Shown here piece by piece: positions 55,373 through 64,000 of a stretch of 64,000 bases of DNA. This DNA is from Undaria pinnatifida. Lineage: Eukaryota > Sar > Phaeophyceae > Laminariales > Alariaceae. The first letter of the stretch is position 1, and each line of letters starts with the position of its first letter. The translations under genes were made by a program, and so were the position numbers. Below the pieces are notes generated by a model. The model was not told where the DNA came from. It did not search any database and was given only the letters and a program-made list of their open reading frames with translations. The stretch spans positions 18,515,027 to 18,579,026 of the forward strand of contig JABAKD010000023.1 in NCBI GenBank assembly GCA_012845835.1, read 5' to 3'.

Positions 55373-56534
55373 ATGCGTTCCTTCATTTTCCCTGGGACTT
55401 GGCGGAGACAGCAAAGCAATCCGCGCTCGAATCCAATCAATAGCCGACGAGAAATTGTTGATCAAACTTGGCTTTTTTGCTGCCTCCTGAGCAAAAGTTC
55501 CAAAACAAATCATCAAAAACATATACAGAAAAAAAAAAGAAACCCGGGGAAAAACGAAAAAAACGAGGCAAACACCAATACATGTCTTTGTTCGTGTAGG
55601 GCAAACGCAGCCAGACACGGGCGAACGTATCCGCACGCCGACCGACTGCCATCACAGCAGGAGCCATCAAGAGATTAGGGAGGGAATCTGTGACTGGGCC
55701 TTGATGCAGCGGGAAACGACCTGCCCCGAGCTTCCAGATGCGGATGCATCTGTTATCGTACGCACGAAATCTTTGAGCAAACAATTTGGTCCGAATGTAT
55801 GGCCCGTTTTATAATTATATGAATATAGCCCGGCCCTTAAATTTCCGGAGAAACAGGTACCTGGTATGGTTGGCAATGACTCGTACCATACGAGTAAGAT
55901 TGCGCGAGTACAGTGAAATACAAGCTTGGAGCCTGACCCCAGGCACTTGCTGAAAAAGCCTTGGCAAAGATTCAAGCCCAGCGGCACGTACAGCGACAAC
56001 GTACACGTGGGCTAGAGGTGGGGCGCGCCGCCACCGAGGTATACGGGCGGCGTCGTATACCATGCGCGGTGCAGCACGGCCCAGGGTCTTGCACAGCAGC
56101 AGCAGCCAAGAAAACAAGAGATCAACCCCTCCTGCTTGAATCGTACCACATTTGGGGTAGCACCGTCGTGCTGCCGGCCGCCGAGCCCAAGAGGCCGCTC
56201 ACGCTCGTGCGTCCATGTGTACGCTGCTGCTCTGCGCTCTGGGCATGTGGCTGTACAGCCGTACGCTTCGTACGAGAAGCAAAGGCACCCCGGTGGGCTG
56301 ACTTTTTTTTAGCAAAAGGGTGATGGCCGCCTGTGGCAGCAGTGCTTTTTGTGTGAATGCTACGCTCCGAACAGCTTTTTGCCGTGACGTGGTTTTGTTT
56401 TCCCTATCGCTGATTGGTTGATTTCCTGAAGAGTTTTTTCGTAGAGAACGACCATGGGACATTTGTTTTTCCAGTTTTACGTTCAACAATTTTCCATTCC
56501 CAGGCCTAACTGTTCTGTGAAGAATCCGGGAGAG
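55373..56534. other. No gene recognised
   Basis: Short frames, one of 120 codons on plus (55961-56323), cysteine- and arginine-rich and unassigned. Confidence 0.45.
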
Positions 56535-56960
56535 TGTTGATTTGGAATTTTCAGTATGGCAGTTTCTTAACAGTTTCGTGCCGGTTCGGGCTATTGGCCT
56601 ATTATTGGGTACCTAGCAGTACTTGGCTGGCGTTCTTGATGGTGGACTGTGAGCTCTCATGCACGATGGTGGACTTTTCGACTTGCCTCTACCCTGGGTT
56701 TAGGAGATCAATACAATGACTTGAAACCTACCCCGCTAGGAGCTAACGAACACCAGGTATATGAAATCCTAATCCAACGCCACACAAGGGAGTCTCCCAT
56801 TTCGACCAACGATATGCTCGGTGTGATTGGTGCGGTATGGCCCACGCGTTGTGAGGCTTGCTGCGGGCGGCAAGAGTGCAGCGCACCGAGTACACGCGGT
56901 GTTCACAGCAGTGCAAACACCCATCTCATTTGGCGCGCTAGTACTCGCAGTTTGTTACAC
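56535..56960. repeat. Dispersed repeat, copy 2
   Basis: Matches parts of 51780-52290 with blocks in the other order (see that entry). GTTCGGGCTATTGGCCTATT and ACGCGTTGTGAGGCTTGCTG are shared landmarks. Confidence 0.75.
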
Positions 56961-57246
56961 ATGTATACCAGTGTGTAGAACACGCGGCGTAATATTTGAG
57001 CTGCATTTTTTGTTCAAGTAATGTGTGCAATGCAGGTTAGGTATGACGGTTTCGGAATGTTGTGTCGGTTCGACGAGTTTGGATTTTTCTTTTCTTTTTC
57101 ATCCCCTCTCTACTACGTAGCCTTGTGGTATGCCCTACCCCCCCACCCCCCCAGCGCTCTGCACGCTGGTTGTGGGCGTACGGCGTAATAGCCCTAGCCT
57201 ACGTGTGGTACTGACGTACGCGCTGCGTTTTTCCCCATGTAGGAGT

Positions 57247-57410
57247 ACACACCACGTGTGTTTCGGCGACGATGCTTAGCGGGACAGAAACTCGTTTGTT
57301 CTTTTAGTACTTGTATGTTTTATATAATACACACCACGTGTGTTTCGGCGACGATGCTTAGAGGGCCAGAAACTCGTTCGTGCTTTTTGTACTAGTGTAT
57401 TTCATATGAT
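57247..57410. repeat. Tandem duplication, 82-bp unit x2
   Basis: ACACCACGTGTGTTTCGGCG starts both copies, followed by GACGATGCTTAG and AGAAACTCGTT. CACGTG with flanking bases is palindromic. Confidence 0.9.
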
Positions 57411-59077
57411 GTGCTGCTTGCAAGCCGCACGTGCGGCTCTGCTTTGACGTACGCTCCTTCGTGCGAGGTGTTAAGCCGCCCCTGTAGTCTACTCTCTCTT
57501 CGGTTCACCATATTACGTATGGACCCCGGGTGGCGTACTTGTCACTCACCTCTGCGCCCGGTCTCACAGTTCTTGTAGGGCTACAGCGGCGGCACTCACT
57601 TCCTCTGGATCGTACATACCGTGTTGGTTTTCCGGGCCTTCGGTGTCCGTATCCTGAACTTTGTATACCAAGAGGGGGTAAAAACTCTGGTTCTCGGGAT
57701 GTGCCGATTCCAAGCTCGGCACATGCGCAAAGCGGGTGTTCGAGCGACACGGTTCAATGGGATGCAGTATGCGTACGATACGGGCGACATACAGGCACAG
57801 GAATGATGCGTGACAGTGTACAGTGGTTCAGTCATTTCTTTCTTCCATCGGTCGTGCTTGTTAAACATATGGTGGGCACCGGCGTATGCAGGATTATTAA
57901 CTCGTTAGGATACGGCCGATGTAACCCTGCAAATCCTATTAAGCAATAGGCTGAATGCGTATAACTTTGATATTTTGTCTCAGGGTCAGAACTTGAACTC
58001 CAAGGCGGATACGCGGACCCCCCGTGAAAGGGGAGGGGTTTCCACGTCTTCCAGGAAGAATTCCTCCGCCGGGGACATCCTTCCTTTACCTACATCGTGC
58101 TGTGGAGGGCCTATTCGATGGCATAATCTCCACATTACACGATGCACCCTCCACGTATTACTGTTCCGGTCAGCTATCACGCATATCAGGATAATCCCGG
58201 CGTCTCATGCGCCCTGGCGCTTAGCGCTGCAGCACCCCCGCTGCACGACGCATAACTATCGTCGGCACAAAGCGGGCGTCCCGGTCATGACCCGGTTACA
58301 GCGTGAACACCGTCCTCCTCTCTCCGCCGCCGCCTGCCTGGCGTTGCCTCCTCCTCTTCCAGCGAGACTCTTAGCTAGCGTCGGCGCCGGGCAGATGTTG
58401 GGCATCGCCTCCGGTCATTTTCCGGCAACTAAACTCCGGGTGCACTCCTCCATTCCCAAACCTGACCCGCCGTTTCAGCGAACGGTTCCCGTACACGCCG
58501 GTAGACCGGCGATCTTTAAACTTTCCTTCCCTTCCAGGACACAGCAGGTGCGCTCCATCGCCGTAGACGGACGCACTTGAAACGGCTCCTGCCTTCCAGG
58601 AAACAGCAGACGTTGCAATTACCACTGTGCAGCCCCGCCCAGTTGGGGCCTCTCCGGAAACTGGATCTTCTGGGGAAGAAGGACCTGGTCTTGTTGAACA
58701 CTTGATGATCGTCTCAAATTATGCCGGCCTGTGTGAGGTCGTTCTTGATCTTCTCACTTTTTCACCAACATGTTGTCACGTCGTTCTTGTTTTTGTCATC
58801 TACAAGTCTTCTCCTTGTACACCAGCGTTCTCCACTTTTGTCCACCCCTCTTTGTTAGACCGCGCAGGGAGTTGAAACCCTTCGGAGGGGGGTGGTTTGA
58901 ACTCGCTGCCCAGTCTTAGTTCAGCTTCTCTGCCCCCCAAAGTGTGGTTTTTCTTCCCAGAACGCGTGGCAAGCTATCACTGTGTTCAGAATGTGAGAGC
59001 AGCTTGTCGGCTATCATGACTACAGTATTGGCTCAGTCTGGGTACTGTATATTTGCTCTTTCTATCCCTCCCTCTCT
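57411..59077. other. Unassigned stretch with long open frames
   Basis: Plus frames of 139 codons (57530-57949) and 201 codons (57975-58580), and shorter minus frames such as 57986-58180 (ending VETPPLSRGVRVSALEFK), overlap here. GC-rich DNA may open several frames at once. I cannot say which, if any, is coding. Confidence 0.3.
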
Positions 59078-59480
59078 TTATGCTTTTCTTCCTGAACGCT
59101 CGGCTAGGGCCTTGACATTAGCTCCGTTGTCGGTGGCGGTATACTTGCAAAGTTGTCGACTACCATTCCCAGTTCTAGCATTCACACTAATCAAGACATT
59201 TGGCAGCCTGTATAAAACGGCACGAGCGGGTGTATCGTCCCTGTGTCTGTACGCCTGGAATTGCTCGTTGATAATGTGCTGTATGGCCGGTTGATCTGTG
59301 GCCCAACGGTAAACTGAGCGTGCGCGGAGTAAACCCGCTGGGCCGTGGTCGGCACATTGATCAGGTGATGGCGGCTATGTCTGGTGAGGTACCTGCGCCG
59401 TCCGAAGCAAACCTTACGATGGCGTCACGCACGTACGTTAGACCGTGATGTATGACGCTCTGTATGGCCGATGGTGAGGT
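59078..59480 (-). pseudogene. Coding-like remnant in two overlapping frames
   Basis: On minus, 59078-59374 is open for 98 codons without a methionine: RARSVYRWATDQPAIQHIIN, ALYRLPNVL-like text (AVLYRLPNVLISVNARTG) and CKYTATDNGANVKALAERSG to TAA. Just upstream, in another phase, lies SAIQSVIHHGLTYVRDAIVR, which resembles the AIQHIIN block. A single frameshift near 59372 would link them. It looks like a decayed exon with an internal repeat. No family is recognised. Confidence 0.35.
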
Positions 59481-61232
59481 TGCATCCTCAGGTCAGGGCC
59501 GGCGTCGCTGTAGCACCCGGCCTCCCACCGTATAATTTTGCGAAGCAAACATGTAGCGACACTGTTACAGTACAGTAATAGTGTCCTTGCACAATAAATA
59601 GTGTGTATCCAAATTATTGTACCAGGGTATACTTTTTCGATGGCACCGGAAATTGTTGATCATCTCCAAGTATATAGGGCGGAAGACGAAACGGATTTTC
59701 TACTCCACGGGTAATGAACTGGCGCTGTGGGTGCAGAGGCCCGCGTTGACCAGGGGTGGCACTTCGCGGCAACTGGCTCTGCGGGCTGCTGGTGTTCATT
59801 ACAATCTTGAATGTATTTTGAGTTCAACAATATATTTGGCCATGAAGCATGCCGACATTGGTTGGTTGACGAACAGTCATGACTTCGATCCCGAGATCAA
59901 ATGAGCAGCTAAGCAAATGCTAACGATGATCATGTACACGGGTGCGACGAGAATTACGGACAGGGCGAAGGCAGCAGACGTGCCTGCATGTAATTCAAGA
60001 CCCAATGTAGAGCTGTATTCGAATACGGGCAAATTAACAAACACAACAACCCGCGGCCAACGCCGCCTGTTTCACCGCCTAACGGAGGAAACACCCTGCT
60101 GGCGCTCAGGATGTACCCACTCTGCCCCTCCTTCCCTTGCCTTGACGGTCAAACGCATACATTCGTCGTCCTGGTGAATACGACGGAGTGGGGAATGCCG
60201 TGAAGAAACCTTTGTAGGAAGATCAAGCTGTAAAGCAACTAGTAGCAAACATATTTATCTGTTTTTGTACGTTTAAGATTTACAACAGTACCATGACCCG
60301 GCGTAAGCAAGAAGCAGATCCGCTAATAGGCTGCATTCCTGCTGTATCTACCCGTGTACTGACGGCGGTACGCTACAACAGTACCTCGCTGAGTGTTGAC
60401 CAAATTGTTTCGTCGAACTCTGAGCTGGTTCGTTTTTAAACGCACCGCTAGTGGTACGCTTCGGACGTAAATCCTTGTTATATAATACCGTAGCGTCGTG
60501 GTGATCTTCTCTTTATGGATCTTTTGAAACATTCGGTTTCAGTACTCATTTAGCCTTTTTTTTCTCCGCTGTATCAGCCAGTTCTGTCATACTTACGGAG
60601 TACCACTAGTAGTACGCCCATTAATAGTCGAAGACCGATGCAGGTTGTCCTTATTCGAGCATGGTTCCTAAATGTATGGGAGGCCAACAGCAGTAGATTG
60701 ATAACAACGTACCAGGTATCAGGTATTTACTCTTACCGATTGGAAACCCCCCCCAGTGCAATGCAATACCAACCGCGCGCATATCTCCCTACAAGTGGGG
60801 GGACTGCTTTGGCTATACTAAAGTAACACTAAGCTAGTGAAACCCTTCCATCACTGTTGGGCGTGCGATGGTATGGTATGCAATAATTTGAATCCAGGCG
60901 TACTGATGACGAAACGGTACGTTATAAGACATTTTTTTCGTGTGTGTTTTAATCGTCTCGTTTCCTGTCGGTAATGGCACTATAGTTATCCCACAAGGGC
61001 GTTCCATCAGGATATCGTTGCGACAGGCGTACAAGCCTTGGTTGATGCGACTGGCTTGCATGCTGTTGCTGGCGCGTGCTGATCCTCTCCTTACGGCGGC
61101 GAGTTGCTTTCGTCATAGCCTGTCACATATTGTCCTCTTGCTCCTTCGTTCTCAATACGTGCTCTTTACAAAATTTTCTACAGTAAGCCGCATCCCACGC
61201 CACACGTGCCCCTTCTCGCTCCCTGGTGGTCC
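59481..61232. other. No gene recognised
   Basis: Short frames only. Text near 59970-60030 resembles 51010-51080 (ACGTGC.GGCATG, AAGACC.AA.GTAG), an old repeat remnant. A TACCAGGTA motif lies at 60710. Confidence 0.45.
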
Positions 61233-61547
61233 TTAAGCTGGAGTTGGAAGTGTGACGCTCTTCTCGAGATCACTTCTATCGTACGGTGTAAAATATGTTG
61301 TGCGTATTTTCTCAACAACAGATGGGTCGTGGGCCCGTCTATGCCGAGTACCCGAAAAGTGCTCAATGGACAGCTTTTGAGTAGACCCAAGAAGCAGGTA
61401 AAATGCGAATTCATTATTTTTCCGGGCAATTTTGTTTGGTATGTACAAACAAATGGTCATTGCGTCCGGTAGTGATGATAATGATGTGTCTTTGTGCCAC
61501 CCCCCTAGGCACCTTGCATCAGATGTTGTTGTGGTTGTTGTTCTCAC
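61233..61547 (-). CDS. Hypothetical protein fragment, 104 codons
   Basis: A minus frame with a threonine run, then KIARKNNEFAFYLLLGSTQK and a polar end IRTTYFTPYDRSDLEKSVTL. Coding-like composition, but there are competing frames on both strands (61178-61429 minus, 61206-61472 plus). No family recognised. Confidence 0.22.
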   Translation of the reverse strand: MRTTTTTTSDARCLGGWHKDTSLSSLPDAMTICLYIPNKIARKNNEFAFYLLLGSTQKLSIEHFSGTRHRRAHDPSVVEKIRTTYFTPYDRSDLEKSVTLPTPA

Positions 61548-61859
61548 TTTAACTCGAATAATCTAGTCCGTGGTCTCAGGACAGGCTCCAGCCACTCTGG
61601 AGTGGAGGAATACCCCACGAAAAAAACACAAACAAAACCAAAAGTGGTACACGCATATATCATAGGTGACGCAATTCATGCCTCCGCCAGAAAAAATTGA
61701 AACGTGAAATCGCGAGTCAGCCTACGATTTGCCATGTCCATACTGGTACATACGTCGCACTACTCGCGCCTGAAAAAACCGACTACACCGCTTGCCACCC
61801 AGAAACTACTACCACGTATGTATTACAAATGGTACCTATCACTATGCGTTCACACGTCC

Positions 61860-62010
61860 GACTCAAGTCATTTGGAAAAAAGTCAAGAAAAGAAAAGACG
61901 ACAAAGAAAGAAAAATAACAGAAAGCGAAAAAGGAATAGAAAATAAAAGAAAATACAAGACAATACAAGAAGAGGAAGCAAGGAAAGGAAAGAAAAAAGA
62001 AAACATACTA
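61860..62010. repeat. Purine-rich tract next to LINE copy 2
   Basis: About 150 bp of A/G-rich text, AAGAAAAGAAAAGACGAC-like, on plus. A shorter A/G tract also stands at the same end of copy 1 (1-20). It may be part of the LINE 3' end or a target preference. Confidence 0.6.
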
Positions 62011-62317
62011 GCCGACCCTATGAACTAAAGACGGCATCAGGCTCATAGTGGGTGTCAAGTGCATCAATGGCACTGGGGGGAGAACGCAACAAGGCGAAGA
62101 AATCAAGGCGGCGTTACGCTAAGTTGTGACGGCCATTGGAAGGCACACAAGCTTAAAGACGATGATGGCCGGACCCAGACCTCAGTCTCTTGGACAGGAC
62201 CCCCCCCTTCCCCCCTCCCCTCCCCCCGCCTCCCTTCCCCCGGCCTTTTAGAAATGCGGACGGTGTGGCGCTGCCGCGGCCTTTGCGTGCCGCTCTGCAG
62301 CTCTGCATCTCTCCGTG

Positions 62318-62816
62318 TCATGCCATTGCCGCATGGATGACTGCTCCCTCCTCTACCCGTCGAAACCATCTGCCGGCCTGCTGTGCATCCTTTCGCCACC
62401 CTTCGAACTTCATTCCAAAGGCCGACATATCCTCCTTCAGGTGCACCATCCAGTCCTTCTCTTGCCCCCCTGAGTAGCCCTTACCCCCAACAAGCTCCCC
62501 AAACGCTACCCTCTGTGACAGACGCTCCTCCCCCATACGTGCTGCGAATCCCGCAAACAATATCCTCCGTTTGCGCACTATCGCCTGTAGGCTCTCGGAA
62601 GCCGTCTTGGCAAGCGCGTCGGCGTACGATAGGGTGTGATCGTCACGCTTCCGTTTCCACCATCCGAGGCATCGGAGGAGCATGGAGTGGTGAACCCGTC
62701 GCAGCCTGTCATAGTCAGGTTTGTTCGGGCTCCACGTCATGCAACCGTAGAGTAGTGTCTCGACCACCTCGGCTTTAAGCAACCGCACCTTCAATCGTAA
62801 GCCCACACCCGGGCGA
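62318..62816 (-). pseudogene. LINE C-terminal region, copy 2
   Basis: An open frame with RRLQRAWACFQRYEMEIYDR, RLLKAEVVETLLYGCMTW, YDRLRRVHHSMLLRCLGW, LSYADALAKTASES, and the GGQEKDWMVHLKEDMSAFGM end. It gives the reading frame for copy 1. The thumb-like part after RT in this LINE group is expected here. Confidence 0.82.
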
Positions 62817-63971
62817 TCATAGATTTCCATCTCGTATCGCTGGAAGCACGCCCAGGCCCTCTGAAGACGCCGTGTTATCTCGCATGCTGAGGTCTCCGTT
62901 CGCGCTGATGGCTCCGCCCAAGTACACAAACTCAATCGTTTGTTTGTTTACCTGGCCGGCTGCATTGATGGCAAACGACACCTTCCCGCCACCTTTAGTC
63001 TGCAGGCACATGATCTCCGTTTTTGCCTCGGAGACCGTAAGCCCGAACGCCGAGCACGCAGTCACGATCACCGTCCTCATCCTCCCTAACCCTTCTGATG
63101 AACTCGATACGATGCTCGCATCGTCAGCGTACAGCATACCTCACAACCTCTGCACCTCCTCCTCCTCCTTCCCCCCGCCCCCCCCCCCCCCCCCCCACGC
63201 CCATCGACTTTGCCTGTGCGTGGTGTGCCCTTCTTCTCCCCTTTCTCCTTCTTTCGTTGGAGCTGCACCATGTTGTTCGTGATGACTGCATCAGAGAGAA
63301 AACGTTTATCGGCCACACGCAGCACGGCCGTGAAAACCATGTTGAACATCAGTGGCGCGAGCACGCATCCTTGCCTGACACCTTGCCCCATGTCGAACTT
63401 ATCCAAGCACTCTACATCATCCATCCGCACGCATGCGTGCATGCCGTCGTGGATTTTGGCGGATGACGGTGAGCGTTCTCATGGACACGCCGAAACGAGC
63501 AAGGACATCCCACAGAAGGGTTCCGTCGACGGAATCATATGCTTTGGTGAGGTCGATAAAACACAAGTGCAAGGGGGTGTCCTTCTTCCGCACCAGTTCC
63601 TGCAATTTTCATACCACGAACATCATGTCAACCGTCGAGCGTTGCGGTCTGAACCCACACTGTTCCTCAGGCGAAATGTTCTCGCGTTCGCAGTAGTCAC
63701 GAAGGCAACCCGCGATGCCTTTGAGGAGTACTTTGCGTGTGTGAGCCACGAGGGAGATGCCATTATAGTTGCCACACTCTGTCCGATATTTCTTCTTGTG
63801 CAGCACCTTGATCGTTGCATCTTTCCATTGTCGTCTCACGCCACCTCCCCTCCACACAGCGACGTTGATATCGTGGAACGTTCCGAGCGTGTCCATTCTT
63901 CCTTCCTCGGCCAAGACCTTCAGGAGCTCGACCGGGAGACCATCGGGCCCGACCGCCTTTCCGTTCTTCAA
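62817..63971 (-). pseudogene. LINE reverse transcriptase, copy 2
   Basis: Motifs in order on minus: [67 protein letters not shown] (motif A, catalytic D), GQGVRQGCVLAPLMFNMVFT, and LYADDASIV with the catalytic DD. A C/G-rich tract at 63177-63200 encodes a G/R run inside the domain just before YADD and may itself be an expanded simple repeat. Frameshifts near 63607, 63430 and 63130 split it into four frames. Confidence 0.9.
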
Positions 63972-64000
63972 CGCACGGATCGCCTCCTCTACTTGGTACC

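Larger units (their letters stand above)
62000..64000 (-). mobile_element. Non-LTR (LINE) retrotransposon, copy 2, runs off window
   Basis: The same family as 1-3590 in the same orientation. It covers the 3' untranslated part, C-terminal region and most of the reverse transcriptase; the endonuclease would lie beyond 64000. It is less decayed than copy 1, and conserved blocks are intact more often, but frameshifts still split the ORF. Confidence 0.9.

Overview
This is a eukaryotic nuclear window with no clear intact gene. It is a nested graveyard of transposable elements and tandem repeats. Signs of a eukaryote are APE-type LINEs, a Ty3/Gypsy LTR element, hAT-type DNA transposons with 8-bp target duplications, canonical splice signals around short open frames, and many micro- and minisatellites. 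Base composition is near balanced and coding density is very low. The species cannot be fixed from sequence alone; a repeat-rich alga or other protist fits, but that is an inference.

Layout. 1-3590 and 62000-64000 hold two decayed copies of one LINE family, both on the minus strand. 4790-14870 is a nested cluster: a low-copy repeat with gene-like reading frames was split by a 4.5-kb hAT element (7341-11837, perfect 14-bp terminal inverted repeats and a perfect 8-bp target duplication) and by a 2.1-kb composite repeat block (12653-14769). 15985-17515 holds more satellite-like repeats. 17888-18091 is a short poly-A retroposon with a 10-bp target duplication. 18257-24858 is an LTR retrotransposon with two LTRs, a polypurine tract and a 4-bp target duplication, but broken reading frames and no visible integrase. 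25070-30010 is satellite plus a tandem array of a roughly 1.2-1.4-kb repeat.

30690-37370 is the least repetitive part. It holds fragments that look like small exons, the best being 30690-32766, but no family is recognised. 37371-39030 is a GTGC-rich tandem array. 39653-41453 is a second, non-autonomous hAT-type element with (ACCCG)n subterminal repeats. 42560-47140 is a tandem array of a roughly 250-bp unit, split by a second repeat type and by an 814-bp inverted-repeat transposon flanked by TAA. 47141-61999 is mostly anonymous DNA with minisatellites, a second and longer copy of the poly-A retroposon (52911-53333), paired 42-bp minisatellite arrays, and a few unassigned open frames.

Nothing here works together as a pathway. 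The shared theme is repeat nesting, and several insertions can be ordered in time because their target duplications are intact. No transposase was recognised in any DNA transposon here, so these copies presumably depended on enzymes encoded elsewhere.
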